Source of the DNA: Candidatus Curtissbacteria bacterium
GTDB lineage: Bacteria > Patescibacteriota > Microgenomatia > Curtissbacterales > GWA2-41-24
Length of the DNA: 8,471 nt
Assembly (NCBI GenBank): GCA_016195765.1
Contig: JACPYZ010000117.1
Location: 1-8,471 of the forward strand
Direction: 5' to 3'
Notes under the pieces: model-generated
Told to the model about the DNA's origin: nothing
The model's input: the letters and a program-made list of their open reading frames with translations, nothing else
Databases searched by the model: none
Part shown: in pieces, positions 1 through 4,311 of the stretch
Numbering within the stretch: position 1 is the stretch's first letter
Layout of the letters: each line of letters opens with the position of its first letter
Made by a program: the position numbers and the translations under genes

Positions 1-152
1 AATTCGGGGAAGCCTTAACTGGTAATCCCGAGCTAAATTTATGTTCATGTGGATGAGCGTACTAAATGTGTAGAGACTATATACCCAGGACCTAAGTTAC
101 AAAATATGGTCAAAAGATAGTCCACGCCTTAACGAAAGTTAGGGATTTTGTG
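1..152 (+). ncRNA. Group I intron, 3' part (P4-P9), interrupting a tRNA gene
   Basis: The catalytic core of a small self-splicing group I intron is recognisable. P4 pairs TCGGG (4-8) with CCCGA (27-31), and a short P5 pairs GCC (12-14) with GGT (21-23). P7 pairs GACTAT (75-80, inside the conserved R element) with ATAGTC (117-122, in the S element read AAGATAGTCC). P8 pairs GACC (89-92) with GGTC (108-111). P9 is a 7-bp hairpin, CCTTAAC (127-133) with GTTAGGG (138-144), closed by a GAAA tetraloop. The P and Q strands resemble those of cyanobacterial tRNA-Leu introns. The terminal guanosine is probably G152, or possibly G150. No homing endonuclease ORF fits in the visible part. P1-P3 and the 5' exon lie left of the window, so activity cannot be judged. 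The intron class is well supported by the pairings seen; the exact 3' splice site is inference. Confidence 0.88.
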
Positions 153-190
153 TAATCGGCAGGTTCTAGGTTCGAATCCTAGTCGCGGAG
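153..190 (+). tRNA. tRNA 3' exon, probably tRNA-Asn(GUU), split by the group I intron
   Basis: The exon runs from the end of the anticodon loop to the discriminator base. It contains T36-A37-A38 (153-155), the 3' anticodon-stem strand TCGGC (156-160), a 5-nt variable loop (161-165), a perfect T-stem CTAGG/CCTAG (166-170, 178-182) around the canonical loop TTCGAAT (171-177), the 3' acceptor strand TCGCGGA (183-189) and G73 (190). CCA is not encoded: CAA follows. A U1-A72 pair implied by the acceptor, G73, and an anticodon ending in U with A37 together point to Asn(GUU). If the intron ended at G150 the anticodon would read TGT (Thr), which fits G73 less well. The intron lies in the anticodon loop, probably between positions 35 and 36. 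The 5' half of the tRNA is outside the window. The 3' end resembles the short repeats that punctuate the next 4 kb. Confidence 0.85.
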
Positions 191-210
191 CAAATTGGAC
201 AGTACTAGAA

Positions 211-417
211 ATGATCATTTCTGACACTTACATAAGCCCTATCAAAACTTACGTTCAAAAACCCTTGGTTGTTGAATGGCGAGAGATTTGTTTAAAGGCT
301 GACCCTCCACCATTATTTTGTGAGATTCCTGATGACTTGAAGCTTAAATCTACATCAAGCGGTACGTCTCAATTTTATACATACAGCTCTTTGGCTTCAG
401 TTCCTGCTATAAGATAA
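211..417 (+). CDS. Hypothetical 68-aa protein, possibly a remnant
   Basis: This is an open frame from ATG 211, beginning 20 bp after the tRNA end. The frame stays open further upstream, but that part is tRNA and intron sequence and cannot be coding. I do not recognise the product. It has no clear membrane segment, contains a Pro-rich turn (ADPPPLF) in the middle and a Ser/Thr-rich C-terminal part. No Shine-Dalgarno or convincing -10 box precedes the ATG. It ends 9 bp before the -10 box of the hydrolase gene. It may be a small cassette gene or the decayed end of a larger gene truncated at the tRNA junction. Weakly supported. Confidence 0.35.
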   Translation: MIISDTYISPIKTYVQKPLVVEWREICLKADPPPLFCEIPDDLKLKSTSSGTSQFYTYSSLASVPAIR

Positions 418-426
418 TTTTATTGA

Positions 427-432
427 TATAAT
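427..432 (+). promoter_or_regulatory. -10 box (TATAAT), hydrolase gene
   Basis: A perfect TATAAT ends 6 nt before ATG 439, so transcription should begin at or next to the start codon (leaderless mRNA). No Shine-Dalgarno is present and no good -35 is seen. Confidence 0.65.
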
Positions 433-438
433 TTTTTT

Positions 439-1014
439 ATGAAAAACGCGATTATTCTTCATGGTGGACCATCTAAAGAAGAATACTATGACCCCGAAGT
501 GTTGAGTATGAGTAACCTTCATTGGATTCCTTGGCTACAAGGACAGCTTTTAAAACATGATATTCCAACTGCAACACCTGAAGTGCCTTGGAGCTTTGAT
601 AGGAATTGGAAAGTTTGGCTGAAAGAAGTAGAGAGATACGATATAGGACCAGAAACAATTCTTATAGGTCATAGCACGGGAGCAGGATTTTGGATAAAGT
701 ATTTAAGCATCAACAAAAATCTCAAAGTTGATAAAGTAATTTTGGTTGCTCCTTGGCTTGATCCTGACAAAGAACATACGAAAAACTTCTTTGATGATTT
801 TGAAATAGATCTGGATTTTCCTAGTAGAACTAAAGGTGTAACTATATTTAATTCAGATAATGACCAAGAAAGCGTTCTTAAAACCGTTCGTATACTCAGA
901 GAGAAGGTAAAGGACTTGAAGTATAAAGAATTTCATAACTATGGACATTTTTGCTACAGCGACTTAAAAACAGATAGGTTCCCTGAATTATTAGAAGAAG
1001 TATTAATTAAATAA
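439..1014 (+). CDS. Alpha/beta hydrolase, RBBP9/YdeN-like serine hydrolase
   Basis: The product is 191 aa, the usual size of the small single-domain RBBP9/YdeN serine hydrolases. These families hydrolyse ester or related bonds in the cytoplasm; the substrate here is unknown. The N-terminal strand ends in the oxyanion-type motif LHGGPS (residues 7-12). The nucleophile elbow is GHSTG (77-81, Ser79). The acid is likely Asp140 or Asp142 in NSDND, and the catalytic His is His170 in NYGHF. A Trp-rich segment (WIPWLQ and neighbours, 29-60) is typical of this subfamily. No signal peptide is present. Start ATG 439 is set by the TATAAT six bases upstream. A repeat (1015-1042) begins immediately after the stop codon, so the gene fills one cassette-like segment after the tRNA. 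The family call is firm; the physiological role is unknown. Confidence 0.9.
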   Translation: MKNAIILHGGPSKEEYYDPEVLSMSNLHWIPWLQGQLLKHDIPTATPEVPWSFDRNWKVWLKEVERYDIGPETILIGHSTGAGFWIKYLSINKNLKVDKVILVAPWLDPDKEHTKNFFDDFEIDLDFPSRTKGVTIFNSDNDQESVLKTVRILREKVKDLKYKEFHNYGHFCYSDLKTDRFPELLEEVLIK

Positions 1015-1042
1015 GTTTTAAGCGTGTCCAACAACGGGAGCT
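1015..1042 (+). repeat. Cassette-boundary repeat, type I copy A
   Basis: This copy starts on the base after the hydrolase stop codon. It shares the core GCGTRTCYAACARCGGGAG with copies at 1671 and 3021. The GTCCAAC at 1026-1032 fits the integron R'' pattern RYYYAAC, but no partner GTTRRRY follows within attC range. It ends 12 bp before the next gene's -10 box. Confidence 0.7.
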
Positions 1043-1054
1043 CGAATTTCATAG

Positions 1055-1060
1055 TATAAT
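1055..1060 (+). promoter_or_regulatory. -10 box (TATAAT), 199-aa gene
   Basis: A perfect TATAAT lies 7 nt before ATG 1068, predicting a leaderless transcript. The position where a -35 would fall overlaps the right part of repeat A and has no TTGACA-like sequence. Confidence 0.65.
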
Positions 1061-1067
1061 TACTATC

Positions 1068-1667
1068 ATGGAAGGTGGAGACGGAGCCCCAAGATTATTA
1101 GATGCATCGCGAACATCCCCAAAAGATGTGATTCTTGATGAGGGAATAGACCTCGTTGCGGAGTGTGGAAGATTTATCAGTGATCGCTTTGAAGATGCTC
1201 GCACAGCGACACCCCCCCCTATCTGGACAGACCCAGTAGAACCAAATTATGAGGGTATAACTATGGCTGTAGATGATCCCCGAGGGATGCGCCAAGAGGG
1301 CCCTGGTCAGTTTCATACCGATAACCGTTTAGGTAGCACGAGAGTGATAAAGCAACCTAAAGGTGGCGATGGGACAGAATGGGAATGGAATAAGACGGAA
1401 TATGAAATACCACAACAACGAGTTGTTGATGGAGTAGAGAATTTTTTCCCTGGATTCACAAACAATGTTCGGGTAATGATGAGAAATGGTGATCTTACCT
1501 TAAGGACAACAACGGGAGACTTTTCTGGCCGACCACCAAAAGTCGAAGATATTAACTACTTCCACGCAAACAAAGGAAATAAAGATAAGGTAAAAACTGC
1601 TCTTAAAGAAGCTACAACTTATCTGTCTCCAGCAGATCATCCATTGCGTGCACCAGTTGTAGCATAA
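1068..1667 (+). CDS. Orphan hypothetical protein, 199 aa
   Basis: I do not recognise this 199-aa protein. It is hydrophilic, without signal peptide or membrane helix. It is rich in Gly, Asp, Pro and Arg in its first two thirds, including TPPPIW near residue 50 and a GGDG repeat (3-6 and about 99-102), and its C-terminal quarter is Lys/Ala-rich. The start is fixed by a perfect -10 box 7 nt upstream. An internal run of eight C (1212-1219) encodes the Pro stretch and is a possible slippage site. Base and codon use look richer in G and C than in the hydrolase before it, which suggests a different origin. The gene sits alone between two type I repeats, exactly like a single-gene cassette. It could be a cassette-borne orphan; no function can be assigned. 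Confidence 0.7.
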   Translation: MEGGDGAPRLLDASRTSPKDVILDEGIDLVAECGRFISDRFEDARTATPPPIWTDPVEPNYEGITMAVDDPRGMRQEGPGQFHTDNRLGSTRVIKQPKGGDGTEWEWNKTEYEIPQQRVVDGVENFFPGFTNNVRVMMRNGDLTLRTTTGDFSGRPPKVEDINYFHANKGNKDKVKTALKEATTYLSPADHPLRAPVVA

Positions 1668-1670
1668 AAA

Positions 1671-1698
1671 GTTCTAAGCGTGTCTAACAGCGGGAGCT
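1671..1698 (+). repeat. Cassette-boundary repeat, type I copy B
   Basis: This copy begins 3 bp after the 199-aa gene's stop codon. It differs from copy A at only three positions across GTTYTAAGCG to GGGAGCT. It includes GTCTAAC (1682-1688), a match to RYYYAAC, without a downstream GTTRRRY partner. Confidence 0.72.
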
Positions 1699-1760
1699 TC
1701 GTTTTTGCCTCGATTTTTTGTATCAAACTATAGTAACTCTCAGCAGGATTCGAACGTTGA

Positions 1761-1766
1761 TATAAT
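1761..1766 (+). promoter_or_regulatory. -10 box (TATAAT), GNAT gene
   Basis: A perfect TATAAT lies 4 nt before ATG 1771 and 13 nt before the in-frame ATG 1780. This geometry favours one of these ATGs over the upstream TTG at 1705. Confidence 0.55.
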
Positions 1767-1770
1767 TTCA

Positions 1771-2274
1771 ATGAATCAAATGAGAATTATACAGGACATG
1801 GATCAAGCTATTTCAGTTATGCACGATGTTTCTGTTTGGATGGAAAAGCAAGGTTTGAATGTGTCGCAATGGTGGCGACCAGAAAATATGAATCGGAATT
1901 TTCTATTGAAGTATGCGGAACTTGATGAATTTTATGTTGCATTGGTAAATGGAGCACCTGCTGCCTCTGTTATTCTGCAAGATAACGAACGTAACCAAAG
2001 CTGGAAAGGCGTGGATGGTAAAAACCCCAGAAAAGCTTTATATATTCACTGGCTTTGTGTAGCTAGAAATTTCGCTCATAAAGGATACTCCAAAGAAATG
2101 GTGAGTTTTGCTGAGCATGAAGCAGAGAGAAAAAACTTTAAGCTTCTAAGGCTAGATACAGATGCGAAAGAGAAAAAACTTTGTGAGTTGTATGAAGATT
2201 TGGGTTTTAAGTTGATGGGAATCGAGGACGAAGGAGACCATCTAACTGCATTTTATCAAAAGAACGTTGCATAG
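1771..2274 (+). CDS. GNAT-family N-acetyltransferase
   Basis: The product is 167 aa, one GNAT domain, the normal length for a single-domain acetyltransferase that moves an acetyl group from acetyl-CoA to an amine. The acceptor is unknown. The domain opens with MRIIQDMDQAISVMHDVSVW. The beta-strand IHWLCVARNF is followed by the acetyl-CoA pyrophosphate loop HKGYSKEM, equivalent to the family's R/Q-x-x-G-x-G/A signature. It closes with LYEDLGFKLMG, the usual helix and beta-5 elements. The frame is open back to TTG 1705, preceded by GGGAG from repeat B as a possible ribosome site, giving 189 aa. I prefer ATG 1771 because of the TATAAT at 1761 and because the domain begins there; ATG 1780 is also possible. 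It sits alone between repeats B and C. Confidence 0.85.
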   Translation: MNQMRIIQDMDQAISVMHDVSVWMEKQGLNVSQWWRPENMNRNFLLKYAELDEFYVALVNGAPAASVILQDNERNQSWKGVDGKNPRKALYIHWLCVARNFAHKGYSKEMVSFAEHEAERKNFKLLRLDTDAKEKKLCELYEDLGFKLMGIEDEGDHLTAFYQKNVA

Positions 2275-2319
2275 CACTTTCTAAAATCACCCCATCGGAT
2301 AAGCTAAATAGAGCTGTGA

Positions 2320-2351
2320 TAGGTTCGAACGTCCTCTAGCCATTGGAGCAA
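2320..2351 (+). repeat. Cassette-boundary repeat, type II copy C, tRNA-3'-end-like
   Basis: This copy contains TAGGTTCGAA and GGAGCAA, both identical to the T-arm (168-177) and the 3' end (187-193) of the tRNA at the left edge. It also shares the 15-mer AACGTCCTCTAGCCA with copy D2 at 3097-3111. It does not fold as a T-arm and is not a tRNA gene. It lies between the GNAT stop codon and the convergent minus-strand pair. Confidence 0.65.
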
Positions 2352-2352
2352 C

Positions 2353-2625
2353 TCAGTTACTGGAAATATATAACGCTTTGTTTTGAGTGAGTACCGAATA
2401 CATCAAGCAATCTTCTGCTTTTTCTAGACTATCTTTTTTATTCAGGCTTTTTTCGATTTTAGATAAGAGTTTTTTTAAATAAGGGTCGTCTTTATCTTGA
2501 ATCTCAGCTATCCAGCGTTTTGCTTCGGTACTAAACCGCTTTGAGTTTTCAAATGAGCCTCTCTGAATTGAAGTCGTGATTCTTTTGAGGTCGTTAGAAA
2601 GTGAAAGTAAGGTTATTTTGTCCAT
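2353..2625 (-). CDS. Small helical hypothetical protein, second gene of an overlapping pair
   Basis: This is a 90-aa protein I do not recognise. It is predicted mostly alpha-helical and charged, with Lys/Glu/Asp-rich stretches such as KKLLSKIEKSLNKKDSLEKAED, and no membrane segment or signal peptide. Its ATG overlaps the last 13 bp of the DUF5674-like gene in another frame, so the two are translationally coupled and co-transcribed. It has no ribosome-binding site of its own beyond coupling. The stop codon lies at the edge of repeat C. Overlap, small size and placement in a cassette-like segment are reminiscent of toxin-antitoxin or other addiction modules. That is inference from layout, not sequence similarity. 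Confidence 0.75.
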   Translation of the reverse strand: MDKITLLSLSNDLKRITTSIQRGSFENSKRFSTEAKRWIAEIQDKDDPYLKKLLSKIEKSLNKKDSLEKAEDCLMYSVLTQNKALYISSN

Positions 2626-2957
2626 AATGTGTCAAAAAAATACTTAGTTAGTTCTTCGAATAACTTGCGTGTTTGAGTGTCTTGAATTTCATTACTCGTG
2701 TTGTTGTCATTGGGTCTTATATTTATCATTGAATTGGAGTCTATTGTAAGAGTTTTTAAATCGATTCCGCCACCCCATAAAGTAGATTGTTTTGATCCTT
2801 CTTTGAGAAGAATAGCTTCATTTTCGAAGTGACGGTTTGCTCCAGCTGAACAGATTTTATTTTCTACATCGATAACTGTTTTGATGTATGTTTCAAACTC
2901 CTCTGATAGGCTGTCGACCTCTTCTTTTGAGAAAGGTTCTTTTTTGGTTATTATCAC
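2613..2957 (-). CDS. DUF5674-family protein
   Basis: This 114-aa protein shows the hallmarks I associate with DUF5674. The N-terminal strand MIITKKEPFSKEEV is followed by the VIDVENKIC segment (residues about 29-36). ENEAILLKEGSKQSTLWGGG follows (about 46-65), then SMINIRP (about 76-82). The family is widespread in Patescibacteria and some cyanobacteria, and its function is undefined. Start GTG 2957 is supported by the -10 box TATCAT six bases upstream; an ATG overlapping it is out of frame. It is the first gene of a two-gene minus-strand unit, with its 3' end overlapping the following 90-aa gene. With its flanking repeats C and D1 it forms a complete segment in which the genes face opposite to their neighbours. 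Confidence 0.8.
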   Translation of the reverse strand: MIITKKEPFSKEEVDSLSEEFETYIKTVIDVENKICSAGANRHFENEAILLKEGSKQSTLWGGGIDLKTLTIDSNSMINIRPNDNNTSNEIQDTQTRKLFEELTKYFFDTLWTK

Positions 2958-2963
2958 ATCCAG

Positions 2964-2969
2964 ATGATA
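2964..2969 (-). promoter_or_regulatory. Extended -10 box (TG-n-TATCAT), DUF5674 pair
   Basis: On the minus strand TGATATCAT is a TGn-extended -10 box ending 6 nt before GTG 2957. It again predicts a leaderless mRNA and places a promoter inside the segment. Confidence 0.55.
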
Positions 2970-3020
2970 TCAGATTTAATTGAGAAAGGGATTGGTATTT
3001 CTCTTGTGGCAGGTCTAAAA

Positions 3021-3046
3021 GTTAAGCGTATCTAACAGCGGGAGAC
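3021..3046 (+). repeat. Cassette-boundary repeat, type I copy D1
   Basis: This is the third copy of the type I core (GCGTATCTAACAGCGGGAG), shortened by 2-3 bases at its left end compared with copies A and B. It lies 64 bp beyond the start of the minus-strand pair, so here the repeat follows a gene start and not a stop codon, unlike A and B. Confidence 0.7.
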
Positions 3047-3050
3047 AGCG

Positions 3051-3080
3051 TTGACAGCATCTGGAAACAGGCTGCTTAAT
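3051..3080 (+). promoter_or_regulatory. Possible promoter TTGACA-18-CTTAAT between D1 and D2
   Basis: A perfect -35 hexamer TTGACA (3051-3056) is followed, after 18 bp, by CTTAAT (3075-3080), a 4/6 match to -10. It would transcribe through repeat D2 towards the membrane-protein gene. It may be coincidental. Confidence 0.3.
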
Positions 3081-3090
3081 GAACGGACCA

Positions 3091-3120
3091 GTTTCTAACG
3101 TCCTCTAGCCAGCGGAGTAA
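3091..3120 (+). repeat. Cassette-boundary repeat, type II copy D2, tRNA-3'-end-like
   Basis: It shares the 15-mer AACGTCCTCTAGCCA with copy C, and GTTTCTAAC with copy E. Its right end GCGGAGTAAATT differs by one base from the tRNA end GCGGAGCAAATT (185-196). Only 44 bp separate it from D1. Confidence 0.68.
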
Positions 3121-3141
3121 ATTAAAATGGATTGAAAGCGC

Positions 3142-3147
3142 TATACT
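3142..3147 (+). promoter_or_regulatory. -10 box (TATACT), membrane-protein gene
   Basis: TATACT lies 10 nt before ATG 3158, predicting a leader of only about 3-4 nt. There is no Shine-Dalgarno. Confidence 0.5.
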
Positions 3148-3157
3148 TACCTCATTC

Positions 3158-3463
3158 ATGACAAGAAATCCATTTATCAATGCCTTTGCCGCAACTTTCT
3201 ACATTACTATCGTCGCTTCAGTGATGTTTTACGGAACAGAACATAACCATCCAAATAACACTATAATTGTACCTATTGCTGTTCTTTCACTTTTTACTCT
3301 CTCTGCTGCTGTTATGGCATACCTTTTTCTATATCAACCACTCCAGTTGTATCTCGATGGAAAAAAGAAAAATGCAGTAAATTTTTTTCTGCAAACTATT
3401 GCTGCTTTTGGAGGAATTACAATCCTTGTTTTTGCATTACTATTTTCAGGAGTTTTCAGGTAG
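3158..3463 (+). CDS. Small three-helix membrane protein
   Basis: The product is 101 aa with three predicted transmembrane helices at about residues 8-25, 36-60 and 76-98. A short polar loop, GTEHNHPNN (26-34), joins the first two. The basic segment LDGKKKNAV (67-74) between helices 2 and 3 should be cytoplasmic. The conserved-looking core VMAYLFLYQPLQLYLDGKKK is a pattern I recall from small proteins of Patescibacteria, but I know no function. ATG 3158 is supported by TATACT 10 nt upstream. The gene faces away from the minus-strand pair before it and converges with two small genes after it. A hairpin at 3486-3502 lies in the convergent gap. Confidence 0.85.
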   Translation: MTRNPFINAFAATFYITIVASVMFYGTEHNHPNNTIIVPIAVLSLFTLSAAVMAYLFLYQPLQLYLDGKKKNAVNFFLQTIAAFGGITILVFALLFSGVFR

Positions 3464-3479
3464 TTGGGGGAACCGCGTT

Positions 3480-3502
3480 AAAAGGTCAGCATCAAATGCT
3501 GA
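3480..3502 (-). terminator. Hairpin, possible terminator for the 45/49-aa minus-strand genes
   Basis: A perfect 7-bp stem TCAGCAT/ATGCTGA (3486-3492, 3496-3502) has a 3-nt loop. On the minus strand it is followed by CCTTTT, a short T-run, so it best fits termination of leftward transcription about 40 bp past the 45-aa gene. On the plus strand no T-run follows. Confidence 0.45.
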
Positions 3503-3544
3503 TATAGATAATAGTCTCCCTACTAGCTTGTTAATTTAGTCAAC

Positions 3545-3682
3545 TTATTTTGCTTCCTTTAGCTTATCGTTGACCCATTTCATTTTCTCTTCAAGCATCT
3601 TCTTTTTCATTTCCAGGTGCTCTTTGGACATAAAGTGTTCTTCGCAACACTCCATATCATTGGACCATCCTTTGCCCATCAT
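3545..3682 (-). CDS. Small hypothetical protein, 45 aa, strong ribosome site
   Basis: This 45-aa ORF starts at ATG 3682 and is preceded at 8-nt spacing by a near-perfect Shine-Dalgarno, GGAAAGGAGGT (3690-3700). That makes it convincing despite its length. The peptide has an N-terminal MMGKGWSNDMECCEEHF with vicinal Cys12-Cys13 and His16, a possible metal or redox site. A long amphipathic helix follows, rich in Lys, Glu and Met (residues 19-45). No membrane helix is present. I do not recognise a family. It is downstream of the 49-aa ORF on the same strand with a 34-bp gap, probably as a two-gene unit, and ends before a hairpin that may terminate transcription. It is one of only two genes here with a classical ribosome site. 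Confidence 0.75.
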   Translation of the reverse strand: MMGKGWSNDMECCEEHFMSKEHLEMKKKMLEEKMKWVNDKLKEAK

Positions 3683-3716
3683 AATTTTTACCTCCTTTCC
3701 AGATCTTTTTTGCGTA

Positions 3717-3866
3717 TTAGTATCTTTCTAGGCACTGCTCATGAGTCAATTCTAATTGAATTAAGTTAAACGAGGTTGAAAACTTTGTAAGAAAACGGAA
3801 GTAATTATCTGATATTCTTCGAAAAATATCAGCTGGAGCTTCAATTTTAACTTCAAATTTTGACAT
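3717..3866 (-). CDS. Small hypothetical protein, 49 aa
   Basis: This is the ORF from ATG 3866. The same frame is open further upstream, but there it is antisense to the well-supported YdeI-like gene, so I use this internal ATG. The peptide starts MSKFEVKIEAPADIFRRI and ends HEQCLERY. It looks like a short strand followed by amphipathic helices, soluble, with no known domain. No Shine-Dalgarno is present. A weak promoter (TTGGGC, 17 bp, TTAACT) can be drawn upstream. It is divergent from the YdeI-like gene with 40 bp between start codons and lies upstream of the 45-aa gene. Its reality depends mainly on composition and its neat fit in the gap. Confidence 0.5.
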   Translation of the reverse strand: MSKFEVKIEAPADIFRRISDNYFRFLTKFSTSFNLIQLELTHEQCLERY

Positions 3867-3870
3867 CTTT

Positions 3871-3899
3871 TGTTGGACAGTTAAAAAGCTTGTTAAAAT
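3871..3899 (+). promoter_or_regulatory. Promoter of the YdeI-like gene (TTGGAC / TAAAAT)
   Basis: TAAAAT (3894-3899) ends 7 nt before ATG 3907, predicting a leaderless mRNA. Upstream, TTGGAC (3873-3878) gives a 15-bp spacer, or TTGTTG (3870-3875) an 18-bp spacer. The embedded TGTTGGACA (3871-3879) recurs at 4583-4591 and is the reverse complement of the core of repeat A. Confidence 0.5.
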
Positions 3900-3906
3900 A
3901 GGCCCA

Positions 3907-4215
3907 ATGACTAAAAGGAATGTTTCAAGCGGTGTAGTGCATAAAGTTCCAGCGGATTTACGTGAAGCCTTAACTTCTGACCCGAAAACGCTCGAAGCAT
4001 GGGAGGGCCTTACGCCTCTTGCACGCAATGAGTGGATATGCTGGGTTACCTTCGTTAAGAAAGACGAGACGAGAAAGGAGCATATTAAAAGGACGGTCAG
4101 TGAACTCAAGGAAGGGATGCGCCGGCCGTGTTGCTGGTTGGGCTGTATTCATCGCCGGGATAAGCCGATAAGCCCTTCGGTGCAAGCCATGCTCAATAAG
4201 CGAAGCTTTTCTTAG
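3907..4215 (+). CDS. YdeI/OmpD-associated family protein
   Basis: The product is 102 aa and matches the C-terminal half of the YdeI/OmpD-associated (bacteriocin-protection) family. VPADLREALTSDPKTLEAWEGL (about 14-35) is followed by LARNEWICWV (38-47). The helix KDETRKEHIKRTVSELKEGMRRP follows, ending in the Cys motif CCWLGCIHR (75-83). Full-length relatives are usually longer, with an N-terminal domain missing here; stand-alone short versions also exist. The biochemical function is not established; the name derives from protection against some antimicrobial peptides. ATG 3907 is fixed by the -10 box. Its base composition is visibly richer in G and C than the flanking AT-rich genes, consistent with lateral acquisition. 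It ends about 50 bp before repeat E. Confidence 0.88.
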   Translation: MTKRNVSSGVVHKVPADLREALTSDPKTLEAWEGLTPLARNEWICWVTFVKKDETRKEHIKRTVSELKEGMRRPCCWLGCIHRRDKPISPSVQAMLNKRSFS

Positions 4216-4265
4216 AATAAACAATATAGAGAGGCTCCAAAACAGGCGCAAAATGATATGCAGAA

Positions 4266-4300
4266 GTTTCTAACATTGTCTATAAGGCGGAGCAAAATTG
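4266..4300 (+). repeat. Cassette-boundary repeat copy E, closest to the tRNA 3' end
   Basis: GCGGAGCAAA (4287-4296) is identical to tRNA positions 185-194 spanning the acceptor end, and is followed by ATTG with one inserted A compared with the tRNA side. The left part GTTTCTAAC matches D2. It lies after the last gene of the variable stretch and could mark its right edge. Confidence 0.55.
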
Positions 4301-4311
4301 TTTAAACTAGC

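Noticed and set aside
127..144. CCTTAAC...GTTAGGG as an attC-like site
   Set aside because: It is the P9 hairpin of the group I intron with a GAAA tetraloop, in register with P7, P8 and the tRNA exon.
148..210. Coding start upstream of 211
   Set aside because: The frame is open through the intron end and the tRNA 3' exon, which explain that sequence; only the part from ATG 211 can be a gene.
1015..1140. Canonical integron attC sites at the cassette joints
   Set aside because: RYYYAAC boxes are present in the type I repeats, but no GTTRRRY partner or paired L boxes occur within the usual 55-140 bp downstream on either strand at copies A, B or D1.
473..1316. Minus-strand frames over the hydrolase and the 199-aa gene
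   Set aside because: No promoter or ribosome site, and the opposite strand is well explained.
2300..2351. A second tRNA gene ending at repeat C
   Set aside because: Although TTCGAAC and GGAGCA look like a tRNA end, the bases flanking the loop do not pair as a T-stem and no acceptor or anticodon arm can be drawn upstream.
3867..4251. Minus-strand frames antisense to the YdeI-like gene
   Set aside because: They are shadows. The plus-strand product matches a known family across its length, while the antisense products match nothing.
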